This document shows positions 45,141 through 56,019 of a stretch of DNA of 64,000 bases, one piece after another. The stretch is taken from contig CM074181.1 in assembly GCA_037179385.1 (NCBI GenBank), positions 50,922,394 through 50,986,393 on the forward strand. The letters run 5' to 3'. How positions within the stretch are numbered: position 1 is the stretch's first letter; every line of letters starts with the position of its first letter. The notes beneath the pieces were generated by a model. It was not told where the DNA came from, did not search any database, and worked only from the letters and a program-made list of their open reading frames with translations. The stretch is from Holothuria scabra (lineage: Eukaryota; Echinodermata; Holothuroidea; Aspidochirotida; Holothuriidae). The translations under genes were made by a program, and so were the position numbers.

Positions 45141-47040
45141 AATTTCCCAAAGCTGATTTTTTTTTTTTTTTTTACTTTCACTAAATAGATCATTTAGCCT
45201 CCTTTTTCTACATAATGTTCCATTATCTTATAATTTTCAAACTATGTAATTATAATTGTTTTAAACTAATAGCAATTTAGAGCACACAGTTTCAAGTTTT
45301 CCGATAAAATTTCAGTAGAGTGATATCAAAGGTCTCAAACCTATTTCGGACCACGCCTTATGTAGAACACTAAACTTTTTCTTACAATCCATTTGCTATT
45401 TGGGTTCATCAGATGTGTAGTTTTTTAAACAACGGAAATTCTCGTTAATGTTATCATACACTCGTCATGGAAAAACAAAAGAACCGTGAAAATGTCCATA
45501 GGCTATAGCGCACCATCGATGATGGAAGTTCAAACTGTTAATGTAAATTATGTTATCAGTTGCAGTCCCATTCCTTTCCACGTAATTACGAGGAATTCGG
45601 GAAAATTGGTCAATTTCGGGACATGTAGAAAAGTGACAAAATTAATTTTTTAATGAGAGAGTCGACTGAGTGCATATTAAAATGTTTTCTGCCATAAATG
45701 TAATTTAACTGGTATTTTTCCTTTTACATTATATTACGGAAAAATTCTGCTATCCCGAGGGAGTGAAGACTGAATCTCAATGCCACTAATAAAATCAGTG
45801 ATAACGCAAAGTGTTTAACAATGTTTATCTATCATGCACATGACAATAAAGTGTTAAAGTTCACCAAGGAAAAACTTTGAAAGCTACTGCGATCTCAAAT
45901 GTGAATTTACAGTGCATCGTATTCTTGGTCAGATACTGTGGCGTAGCTACGAAGGGGGGCTTGGGGGCTCGAGTCCCCACTGGATCTCCCGCCCCCCGCA
46001 GCAGCAGCCCCCCCCCCACTGGCGACCTGGGAAAAAATTAAATTCATACTGGTCGATGATAATATTCAATCCGGGCTACCTATACTTCTATGACATAGAT
46101 GCACTTGCGATAGATCCACGCAGCGGCAGAGTATTCGGCAATTGTGCCCCATTCTGAATTTCGGAGTAAATTCGGGTAGACTGTAACAAGCTTCATATCT
46201 TCGGAATCTCTTGAATTTTTACTCGTCGAGTTCCTGGATAAATAATTTTCTAGCAGATTTGGAGTGGCTGAAATTGGCTACCTTGGTGTGGATCAGTTTG
46301 CTCCTAGCGTCTGTCCTGTTTCTCCAACTGTAGGATTCTTTCAATTCCTGGGGGTTCACAAATTTGTTCCAAAACTATAGTCAAACGTTGTTGGAAGGAA
46401 TTTGCTCTTTGCACGGTCATTACTGCCAGTCATTGGCCAGTGCAACAACCAAACCCATGTTGAGTCAATGCAGTCTCAAGGGTTGCAACCTTACCACTAT
46501 TATCTCACAGGACCTCACTTAGATCTTGAGTAGAGTGGACATACCCAGTGGTGTACGAGACGGGGCAGGGGGAAGACTATCCCAAATTTCCGTAAAATCG
46601 GACAGGAAGTTGGGAAAAATTCGGGCAGGAATTTGGAAAAAAATTCGGACAGCCCTTAAATTTTGTTAAAATGTGATGGGTTTTTTTTCAGAATATTCCT
46701 AAATGTGACCGAAATCTTGAAAAGATATGCCTTTAAAATTGGAGAGAAACGTTATATAGTCGCAAAAATGTTTTCATGAAAAACCAAGTCAAGATTCAAA
46801 AAAATTGCTACACCTTCGGACACCGCAAAAAGCTATTTTTCGTGACTTTTACTTCACAGATAATCACAATACAATGCCCGAAATTGTCGAAAATCCAAAT
46901 TTTTTCAAGCATTTGCCCGAAAATAGAAAGTATCATAGTTTGGGTAACAGTGTAACGAAAAATCAAACATAAAAAAATCGCCACACATTTGGGAAGCCTG
47001 TGGCTTAAACAGTTAAAAGAAACAGTCATTCTTGAGCCTT
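45141..47040. other. hAT-like debris, no gene
   Basis: A T run at 45158-45173, CTGTGGCGTAGCTACG at 45937 with G- and C-rich flanks, and CAGTGGTGTACGAGACGGGG at 46546. All three resemble hAT-type ends. No transposase reading frame is visible between them. Confidence 0.45.
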
Positions 47041-47086
47041 CTTTAGATTGCCCTAAATTGCCCTTCTTTAAAATACCCTAAATGCA

Positions 47087-47234
47087 CTGTAAACAATTAC
47101 CATAGATTTACAAGTACAAAAAATAAAGAGATAAATAAGGATTACAGAAAAGTTCTGGAAACTTATTACCAGAACTTTTATGTAATCGTTATGTTCTGTA
47201 AATTTACAGCGATTTTGTACCATTTTTTACAGTG
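47087..47234. mobile_element. 148-bp MITE-like element with CACTGTAAA ends
   Basis: The left end is CACTGTAAACAATTACC and the right end is TTTTTTACAGTG. An internal perfect hairpin, AAAAGTTCTGG ... CCAGAACTTTT, lies at the centre. The right half contains TGTAAATTTACAG, also in the TIR of the 25282 element, so the two families look related. TA flanks are not evident here. Confidence 0.65.
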
Positions 47235-47874
47235 TCGCCGATTATTTTAATAGCTTCAAATCTTTGCTGCAAAACAGAAACGCTATATTTGAAGTTAAAT
47301 TTTCATGGAAAGTAACAAAGATCTGCGACACATTTGGGCAGAATGTGAAAAAGGTTTTCATCATCCCCACTTAATACTGTAGTTTTGCAAAACTGCCCGA
47401 AATGGTCAAATCTGGCAAAGGTTGAAAAAAGCTGGGACGTTTTCAACTGACAAATTAATTCAATGGACAGACAGGAGGGTGTTCAAGTGCCCAAGAGTTT
47501 GTCATCTATCCTTCTCTACAGCCAAACACGGGCAAAGGAAATGAAAATCGGGTAATTTGTTTTTCGATACTTTAATGATGTAGAGTGAGAATATCTTCCC
47601 ATAAGTCTGCTTGAAAATTAAAACACACCTTGTAATGTTACATTTTTTAAAAGGTAAAATCATGTATATAGTCGGAAGTTCGGGCAGTCACACAACTTTA
47701 TCAATATACATTGAATTTAGTCCCAATACCAAAAGAGTAAAATTCATTACCATGTTTTCCATTCCGTTTTGTAGTTTTCCCCCGAAAATATGCAGGACCA
47801 TTTCATCGATTGGTAGTGATACATTTCATCTGGTAATTTTCTGATCAAATAGCGACTGCTTAGATCCCCTTGTA

Positions 47875-48107
47875 CACTCTAAAATCAAAAGAGTGAACTT
47901 AGCCACTCTTTGATCGAGTGAAAAGTGTAAATTCGCTCCATTAGAGTGATAATTCACTCCAAAAGGAGTGAAGTTCCCTCCAAAAAGAGTGAATTTCACT
48001 AGAGAGAGAGGGAAAAATCACTCTTCCACCAGTGCCTGCAATGATCGCTCTATTTTTTAAGAGCGATCATCGTGGGCACTCCATCAAGAGTGAAACTTCG
48101 CTCGTTT
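47875..48107. mobile_element. CACTCTAAAATC MITE, 3'-truncated copy
   Basis: It begins after a TA (47873-47874) with CACTCTAAAATCAAAAGAGT and matches the left and central part of the 48502-48895 element. The match stops at CTTCGCTCGTTT, where the host tandem unit resumes (TAAGCCTGGGAAATG). The right TIR is missing, although a TA sits at the junction. Confidence 0.8.
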
Positions 48108-48501
48108 GTAAGCCTGGGAAATGTCATTTTCAACTGTCTCAGGGGTCTGATTTTTCAAAATTTTCTGTTCGCTCCGCACCAACCAGTAGGGAAACTCCCC
48201 GTAGGAAGCCTTCCTAGTGGAATTTTACTTTCAGGTGAACGAAACACCGAAAGGAACATCGAAATAGCGACTGCTTAGACCCCCTATAAGCATAGGAAAT
48301 GACATTTTTGACTGAGTGAAGGGTCAAAATTTTCAAAAATATCCTGTAGGATTCGCCCCGACGTGTGGTGGTGCTCCACTTAGACCGCTTCAAAGCAGAA
48401 TAGAATTTAAGTTTCAAGTGAACATTTTTTGCAAGTGGAAACTCAAAATAGCGACTGCTTACATCCCCCTAAAAGCCCGGAAAATGTCTTTTTCATCTGT
48501 A

Positions 48502-48895
48502 CACTCTAAAATCAAAAGAGTGAACTTAGTCACTCTTTGATCGAGTGAAAAGTATTAATTCACTCCATTAGAGTTATAATTCACTCCAAGAGGAGTGAAG
48601 TTCCCTCCAAAAAGAGTGAAATTCACTAGTGGAAGAGGGTAAATTCACTCTTCCACGAGTGCCTGCAATGATCGCTCTTTTTTTTTTTTTTTTTTTTAAG
48701 AGCGAACACTGTGGGCACTATATCAAGAGTGAAACTTCGCTCGTTTTAAGGGAATTTCACTCTTTTCGGAGTGAACTTCACTCTTTGTGGAGGGAACTTC
48801 GCTCCTCTTGGAGTGAATTATCACTCTAATGGAGTGAATTTACACTTTTCACTCGATCAAAGAGTGACTTAGTTCACTCTTTGGATTTTAGAGTG
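48502..48895. mobile_element. CACTCTAAAATC MITE, complete copy
   Basis: The 394-bp element has TIRs well over 100 bp, starting CACTCTAAAATCAAAAGAGT and ending TTTAGAGTG. TA flanks both sides (48500-48501 and 48896-48897). Arms are built from repeated AGTGAA/TTCACTC words, and the centre is a T run (48678-48699) between GCTC and GAGC. It lies within the third unit of the 180-bp array, where the uninterrupted sequence would read CTGTATGAGGGG. Confidence 0.9.
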
Positions 48896-49699
48896 TATGA
48901 GGGGTTGGATATTTCAAAATTTTCTGTACGCTTCGCCCCAATTAATGGTGGCGTTCCGCGTACTAGTTTCTTTTGGCTAAATTTCAGTTTGGAGTGAACG
49001 TTTTCTGCAATTGAAACTTAAAATATCAACTGCTTGGATCCCCCTTATAAACCTGGGAAATGTCATTTTCGACTGTCTAAGAGGTACGAATTTTTGAATT
49101 TTCTGGACGCTCCGGGCCAACTAGTGGTGGCGCTCAGCTTTGCCTGTCCTACGGGAAGAATTAAATTTCTGGCAAATATACTCTGCCCCCAAACTGAAAT
49201 GCTCCCCTATGCCTATGGAAATATACCTTACTGAGGAGTACACTGCTTGCAACATACAGCAGGATTCCGGATTTGCCAACCTATGATACAAAGTTCAGCG
49301 CAGTAATGAACTGAGCTAATCAGTATCTCAAAAGTGTGTTTGAATCTGAGAAGAATCATAATTTTTTTTCACCAGAATTAAAGACAATTAAACCTGTCAA
49401 ATGCCATTTCTAGCCTTCTGGGAGGTGTTGAAATTCAAAATTTTCTTTGTACGCTCCGCGCCAACCGATTGTGGCGCTCCGCTTAGATACTCGTGAAATA
49501 TCTATCGTATTGCATTGATGAAATTATGTATGTGACTGCACGAACTTCCCACAATAAATGATTTTACTTCTATTAGTAAAATCGGTTGAAAATGTCAAAT
49601 TACGAGATGGGTTTAAATGAATTCCAAGCTAAAGGGAAGACATTCTCACACTGTCGCTTTGACCCGAATTACCTGTCTTTTAAACCATTGCCCGTATTT

Positions 49700-49908
49700 G
49701 TCTCAGGTTAGATGACAACACGGTGGACCGCATTGGTTGGCATAGAGCATGCGCAAGAGCACATGGGTGTACATTTGGTGTTGCGCGTGTTAACGCTTGC
49801 GCGGTTGCACGCAGAGAGTAGACAAACTGGAACCTACCGTCCATTGTGACCGTGACGACAGTATACGCGCGCCCACTAGTGGGCTATATAGCATAGAGCT
49901 CAGTGAGC
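49700..49908 (+). promoter_or_regulatory. Candidate GC-rich promoter region
   Basis: A local GC- and CpG-rich patch has an inverted CCAAT box (ATTGG 49732-49736), an NRF1-like GCATGCGCA (49747-49755), many GCGC words and a perfect 14-bp palindrome GCCCACTAGTGGGC (49871-49884). A TATA-like TATATA (49885-49890) lies about 25 bp before the hairpin at 49909. These fit a metazoan promoter, but the only downstream ORF is short (37 codons from 49953), so the transcript is unknown. Confidence 0.35.
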
Positions 49909-49943
49909 GCGCCTTACCAACTGTTCAACAGTTGGTAAGGCGC
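49909..49943. repeat. Perfect 17-bp hairpin
   Basis: GCGCCTTACCAACTGTT, one C, then AACAGTTGGTAAGGCGC. A perfect inverted repeat of this length is unlikely by chance. It follows the TATA-like box and could be a structured 5' leader, a MITE core or an operator-like site. Confidence 0.95.
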
Positions 49944-50179
49944 CCAGCCGTGATGGCATTTGTTGTAACACTGGTTGAGTCTATTGAAAAAGTGTTCGCA
50001 TTCAGCGTGCGTGCACCGTTGGACATCAACAGAAATGCGGAACGAACCCTGGTATATGTATACTAATTATACACTATGACCCTTCAAGTGCAGGGGGCCA
50101 GCCTAGGCCAAGGTGACTAAAGTACCTTTTACTTTCGTAATTTATTTCCTTATAATTCATTCATTTTTTTTATTTTGCG

Positions 50180-50221
50180 GGCATGAACAGGGGGGCCATG
50201 GCCCCTTGTCTACGCCAGTGG
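50180..50221 (-). mobile_element. hAT-like terminal sequence, inverted
   Basis: GGGGGGCCATGGCCCC followed by TTGTCTACGCCAGTGG. Read on the minus strand it begins CCACTGGCGTAGACAAGG, a hAT-type end layout. Confidence 0.35.
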
Positions 50222-50606
50222 TAAGAAGGCTAAGAGAATTCATACTGTTAAAAGTAAGCCTGATATTTTAGGCGATAGGCTTCCCAAATGTGTCCCGATT
50301 TTATATCTCTTTGATTATTGTAAAAGATGTTACCCTGGCCTGGTTATGATCATTTACTTTTGTGTTTTCGGGTAAAAGCTTGAAAAAATTTGGATTTTCT
50401 ACCATTTCGGGTATTGTGTTGTGAAAAAGGGCGAGGGGGGAAGTAAAAACTAGTAGGCTCACGAATAATACTTTTGCGCTGCTTGGATGGTAGCAAATTT
50501 TTGGAATCTTTACTTTTCATGAATTCTGGTACCGCGATTTATGGCGGTTTTTTTTTTTCAAATTGCGGGCACGTTAAGGAATTTTCGGAAAAACTATGCC
50601 ACTTTT

Positions 50607-50732
50607 GGTTTCGGTGATAAGAGAAACCTATGCAATCATGATGGCATGTGTGTGTATGTGTGTGTGTATGCGTGTGTGTGTATGTGTGTGTGTGTGGATG
50701 TGTGTATGTGTGTATGTGTGTGTGTGTTTGTG
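50607..50732 (+). repeat. Hairpin plus long (TG)n microsatellite
   Basis: A short hairpin (GGTTTC ... GAAACC, 50607-50628) is followed by CTATGCAATCATGATGGC and an interrupted (TG)n tract (50647-50732). It has the same architecture as 13694-13777 and leads directly into the 145-bp array. Confidence 0.85.
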
Positions 50733-50734
50733 AC

Positions 50735-52115
50735 ACTTTGCTCGTTAACACGATAGCTCAAGATACGGATGTCTGACAGTTTTCAAACTTGGTACATAGA
50801 TGCACCATATTGAGAGGAAGAACCCTATTGTTTTTGGCAGAGGTCAAAGGTCATTTGGGGTCACAGGGGTCAAAGTCTAAAAATCTCGTTAACACGATAT
50901 CTCAAGATACGGATGTCTGACAGTTTTTAAACTTAGTACAAAGATGCGCCATATTGAGAGGAAGAACCCTATTGTTTTTGGCAGAGGTCAAAGGTCATTT
51001 GGGGTCACCAGGGGTCAAAGTCTGAAAATCTCGTTAAGACGATATCTCAAGATAAGAAGCTTGGGTGGATTTCATGTTTGATATGTTGATGCGTTATAGT
51101 CAGGAGATGGTCCCTATCGTTTTGCGTGGAGGTCAAAGGTCATCTGGGGTCACTGGGGGTCAAAGCCTGAAAATCTTGTTAAGACGATTTCTCATGATAG
51201 GAAGCTCGGGTGGATTTCATATTTGGTATGTTGATGCGTTATAGTCAGGAGATGGTCCCAATTGTTTTTCACGGAGGTCAAAGGTCATCTGGGGTCACCA
51301 GGGGTCAAAGTCTGAAAATCTTGTTAGCACAATATCTCAAGATCAGAAACTTGGATAGATTTCATATTTAGTGTGTTGATGCGTTATGGTCAGGAGATGG
51401 TCCTTACTATTTTTTGCGGAGGTCAAAGGTCATCTGGGGTCAGCAGGGGTCAAAGTCTGAAAATATTCTTAACACAATATCTCAAAATAGGACACTTTGA
51501 TAGATTTCATATTTGGTATGAAGATGCGTTATAGTAAGGAAATGTTCCCTATAGATTTTTGCGGAGGTCAAAGGTCATCTGGGGTCACCAGGGATCAAAT
51601 TATGAAAATCTGGTTAACGTGATATCTCAAGATAGGAAACTTGAATAGATTTTATATTTGGTGTGTGGATGGGTTGTAGTTAGGAGATAGTCCCTATTGT
51701 TATTGGTAGAGGTCAAGGGTCATCTGGGGTCACTGGGGTCAAAGTCTGAAAATTTTTGAAACACGATATCTCAAGAAAGGAAACCTGGATAGATTTCATA
51801 TTTGGTATGTGGACGGGTTATGGTCAGGAGATGGTCTCTGTAGTCTTTGGCGGAGGTCAAAGGTCATCTGGGGTCACAAATGGTCAAAGTCTTAAAATAT
51901 TGTAAACACAGATCTCAAGATAGGAAATTTGGATAGATTTTATATTTGGTATGTTGATGGGTTATGGTCAGGAGGAAACTTGGATAAATTTCATATTTGG
52001 TTTGTTAATGGGTTATGGTCAGGAGATGGTCCCTATTGTTTTTGGCGGAGGTCAAAGGTCATCTGGGGTCACCGGGGTCAAAGTCCGAAAATCTTGTTAA
52101 AGGGGGATATCTCAA
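50735..52115 (+). repeat. Nine-unit 145-bp minisatellite, each with AGGTCA direct repeats
   Basis: AGGTCAAAGGTCA starts at 50841, 50985, 51130, 51275, 51420, 51565, 51854 and 52049, with one variant AGGTCAAGGGTCA at 51710. Spacings are 144, 145, 145, 145, 145, 145, 144 and 195 bp. The last is long because a ~51-bp piece (AGGAAACTTGGATAAATTTC region) is duplicated at 51917-52018. Each unit continues GGGGTCACCAGGGGTCAAAG, TCTGAAAATC, TTAACACGATATCTCAAGAT and GGTATGTTGATG. The first two units form a distinct subtype (ATATTGAGAGGAAGAACCC). AGGTCA-N-AGGTCA is the DR1 response element of RXR/HNF4/COUP-type nuclear receptors. Confidence 0.95.
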
Positions 52116-52117
52116 GA

Positions 52118-52168
<51 letters not shown>

Positions 52169-52176
52169 TTATTTAT
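52118..52176 (+). repeat. (TCTG)n(TCTA)n microsatellite
   Basis: About eight CTGT units and then CTAT and TTAT units close the minisatellite array. A fragment of a further unit (GAGGTCAAAAAAGCATCTGG) follows at 52187. Confidence 0.95.
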
Positions 52177-52199
52177 TGCTTTTGTTGAGGTCAAAAAAG

Positions 52200-52960
52200 C
52201 ATCTGGAATAACAAAATTATCTTTTGAACATGCTAGTATAACATTTGAGTGAGAAGATAATGGCACATGATGGCAATTTTGAAACAGTACAATTTTTGTA
52301 TCATCGAAACCTCAATGCATTTTTGCATTCTGGTTTAAAACTCCATTGATTGTACGATTTTTTTGCAAATCCCTGTCCTAATTTTTCCAATTTCCCGCCA
52401 CATTCTAGAATGTGTGATTTTTTTGGAGGCGGGGGGAGAGGGTCAGACTGCCCCCTTGCCCCCAATCCCTAGCTCGTACGCCAATGGAGATATATCCTAT
52501 CTAGGGTACATGGTCGGTGTCATGGAATTTCAGTTGGGTAAAATTCTTCTCCATTCTTTTTCTAAAGTACTCCCGACCCTCTGGCAAAGGGCCCTTTGGC
52601 GAAACCAAAACTTACACTCCTTCCCGACGAAGCTATATTACGATTATTCACGATTATCCACATGTCTGTTGTGCCACTTTATGGATAGTTGTAGTTCCAG
52701 AGCAGTCACTACATATACACTAGAATGCCTTATCTGAGTTAGCGCTGTTACAGTTTGATAATTTCTTCCGAAATCAAAGCAATTTGACAATTACCATACA
52801 CCGTTTGGCTCCTGTCAAACCCAGATTCAGCCGTCGATCGCGCACAAGAACTGTGAAACATGTTATTATCATCATGAGTCACGCTTCGAACTTAGTTTCT
52901 ATTTACGTCGCTGTGAGCTGTTCGCCGGTAAGACATGATATGAATATTTAAATATTGACG
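52200..52960. other. No gene recognised; hAT-like end
   Basis: A G-rich then C-rich patch (52420-52470) ends CTCGTACGCCAATGG. On the minus strand this begins CCATTGGCGTACGAGC, close to the CAGTGGTGTACGAGAC end at 46546. Otherwise short ORFs only. Confidence 0.4.
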
Positions 52961-52974
52961 TATCAACTTATAAA

Positions 52975-53420
52975 CATGAAGTGGTTGCCAAAGGGGTGCA
53001 ATTTATCACTTCCCGATTTTTCATGAAAAGCTGTGGAATATTGCCTTTTTTAGAGTTATTAAGGGCAAAGACTTTTTACTATTTCAGCCTTGTATTTTTC
53101 AACAACATAAAATGTAAGATACACATTTAATGTAACCTAGTTACTAACATATGCATGATAACTTGCACAAACACAATAGTCTAAGCTGAAATATTGAAAT
53201 ATCCCATTTTATCCATTTCTTTGCCTAAGAAAGCTTTGAAGTTACAACAACTTTGCGTTTTTGGATTCGAAAACTAATCGAATACCCGTCATTTTAAATG
53301 GAAACTCTTTTGCATGAATCCAAAATGGTGGTGAATTTGCATACTTTGGTGATAGCTTTCATGAACTGAATGAATTACGTTGGTACTTTAAGTGACGGTT
53401 TTGAAACATTGAACCAAAAA
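52975..53420. repeat. Octamer-family repeat with inverted terminus
   Basis: GAAGTGGTTGCCAAAGGGGT at 52979 is the reverse complement of the terminus at 43484-43503. Further on, TTTGCATGAATCCAAAATGG and ATTTGCATACTTTGGTGAT (53335) match 43411-43460 in direct orientation. The copy may therefore be bounded by inverted ends. Confidence 0.5.
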
Positions 53421-53429
53421 ACGCTAACA

Positions 53430-56000
53430 TGAAGGTAATGAAGGTATAAAAATGTTGCAATAGCGAAGATCCAGTTTGAGTTGAACATTATTCGCATACA
53501 TATGATGATTCGTCAATATCTCAGCAATTTTATTGTGACTGCTTCATCCAGGCTTCATTTGCAATGATGTCATTTTATTTTGGTGTTTGTAAGCTTACTC
53601 ACACTCATGGTTTTTCGACCCTGCAATTCCAAAGTAAACCTTGAAATTTCAAGTGGAATGATTTTCTAAACACCAATTTTATTTTACCAAATGGTACCTC
53701 TGGGTCGGGAAGAAGGAATAGTTATGTGTAGTATTGATTTCTTAATCATTTTCCCAGTACCAGCTGTACGTTGATTCATTTGTTGTAGAAAAAGGGAGTT
53801 CCTTTTGCTCAATATAGCCAAGTTTATTCTTTCATGTGTAAATGAATGATCAAATTTATACGAGGAACTGATTAAGGAATAAGGACACATCATTGTAATT
53901 TTGCTGCCTTAAAAAGGTTTAGCCATTATCGTGGACCTCCAAGAAAAATTGAGCAAGAGAACGAAATTTGAATTACATATTATTCATCGTTATAATTGTC
54001 TTACTCAGAAAACATCTCGTATCATCAATTCCTTTTTTTGCACAGGCTAAAACAGTCCACATTCACTTTTCGTTGACAAACTTTTTGAAAGTAAAAGTAG
54101 GCTTACACTACCAGTGAAATGCATTAAAAAATAACACATTTTTGTAAGTTAAATGGCAATGAATGGCTAACATTATACCGAAGTAAGCCATAAAGGCATG
54201 ACACCCTATCCAAGAGAAGTTGATATAATGGAAATGGGAGACATATTACATTATTTTTGAGTAGTGCTTGTAATAGACTGTTACAACTACGAATCGAAAC
54301 TGCTACTTAGAGAAATTAAGGACTTATGACCGAAATAAATCAGTTGGAAACGACATAGATATGTAAGGAATAAATTATTCTGGACATCGTTTGTTGGATT
54401 ATGGTTAATCTTCTTACAGACTTATAGACATTGGTGTTGTGTAAAATGTAGGAAGCCAATACATACATTACTGTATACATCCATATGAAGCTATGCACCA
54501 TGTCTGATTTTCAGTGACATGGTTGCATAGCTTCATAGGGAAAGCTTAACAGGGTACCTTTACATAACCATGTAGCCGTGTTACCATGAGTGGCGAAAAT
54601 GAAAAAATCAATCCGACCATATAAAAACCACCAAAGCTAGTCACAAATTGACAAAATATTACTTTAATGGAAATGCGGGGAGGCAATTAGAATTCAAATA
54701 TTGGTTGATGAACTGCTTGGCTAAACACCTCACGTCGGTCCTGGCTCCACGTTACCGCTAATTTTCATTACTAAAATGCAAGAAATTGCTCGCACTCTGC
54801 ATTTTCAAATTCAGCCACTTTATTTGTAATTTAGCATCTCTAAACCACTGAATGGGTTATGCAAAATACAGAATGAATAACACCTGTTTCGCATAAAAAG
54901 TACATATAAAAGTATGGAACTAGTTTGGATGCATACTTCAAAATTGGAATATCCAGTTAGATTTCATATGAAGTATCACAAAATGATGAAACTGTGCAAA
55001 CAGAATTGACCTTTTGCAAGCCAGGTTCACTTTGAAATGAAAAGAGTATATAATCTGTAGTTAATTTCTAGAACAGAAATTAAAGTTGGCCCGTTTTCCA
55101 CTTTAATACTCACACTCAGTCCAGACACCATTACATAAGAGTTGCGTCAGTCCAAAAGTTTCAATACCTCATTTGAAATATCGTATCGAGCTGTTCAAAA
55201 GTATGTTGGAATCTGAAAAATGGTCATTATTTACATTTCATAGTAGGTTATTTTTAAGATTGTGACCTACCTGTCCAAAGTGTAATGCTTTGCCCTATAT
55301 TACCAAATTTTGTATATGTGACAATATTAGGAAAAGAAAATACAACCCCACCCCCCCCCCTCCACACACACACCCTTGCATATGGCAACATGAGGTGAAA
55401 AAGGGAAAATTATCAGGTTTGATGCGTCAGTTCCGTTACCACATTTGTCTTGTTTTGCAGCATGTGTTCAATAGTCACCTGTTTGTTCACTTAAATTTGA
55501 GTTTTCAGGTGTGACATTCAGGCAGGAGGAGTGTGGTATTGTCTGTCTCATCCGTCATATCTTTCACCACCCATTACAAATTTTCTCCAAATGTGCTGTC
55601 ATATGCCCTAGTCTACCACATGTGAATTATTTGTGTTCTCATGAAGCGTTTAACACATTTTGTTCTATTTGGGCTGTAAACATCTTGTACTAAGATGAGC
55701 TTTCATTTGCGATTTTTTATCGCTAAAACGTCGGCAAGTCATGGCGTTATCGGCTTAGTCAGAGTTGTAGTTTCAAGAGGCAGAATTGTTTCAATTAAAA
55801 ATCAAAGTATCAGGGGCAGCCATTTACGTTACATGCAAACTAATATATCTTCATCATTGAATGGCAGTGCAAATTGGTATGATATTGAAGATATGATGAA
55901 AAACTAATGAGCGAAAATTGCTTAAAACCCATAGGTACCACCACTTAAAATTTAAAAATTCACTCAATTTCAGTTAATAATTATAAAAAAAAATGATGTA
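53430..56000. other. Probable degenerate repeat DNA, no gene
   Basis: AT-rich, with occasional 'aaatgg' and 'atgcaa' words like those of the neighbouring 350-bp repeats, but too diverged to delimit units. A C-rich run lies near 55350. An 18-bp near-palindrome pair, CATATGAAGCTATGCACCAT ... GGTTGCATAGCTTCATAGGG, lies at about 54483-54541. No coding exon is recognised. Confidence 0.4.
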
Positions 56001-56019
56001 AATTTTAAATTATTCGCCT

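Larger units (their letters stand above)
47849..49500 (+). repeat. 180-bp tandem array interrupted by MITEs
   Basis: Units begin ATAGCGACTGCTTAGATCCC at 47849, 48264, 48448 and, diverged, 49023. Shared blocks follow: CCTGGGAAATGTCATTTTC, then TTTTCAAAATTTTCTGTACG and CGCTCCGCNCCAACTAGTGG. The one uninterrupted interval is 184 bp. After subtracting the inserted MITEs, the others are about 180 and 177 bp. A decayed fifth unit lies at 49390-49500. Confidence 0.85.

Noticed and set aside
50539..50756. Cys/Val-rich and His/Thr-rich ORFs on both strands
   Set aside because: They are translations of the (TG)n microsatellite.
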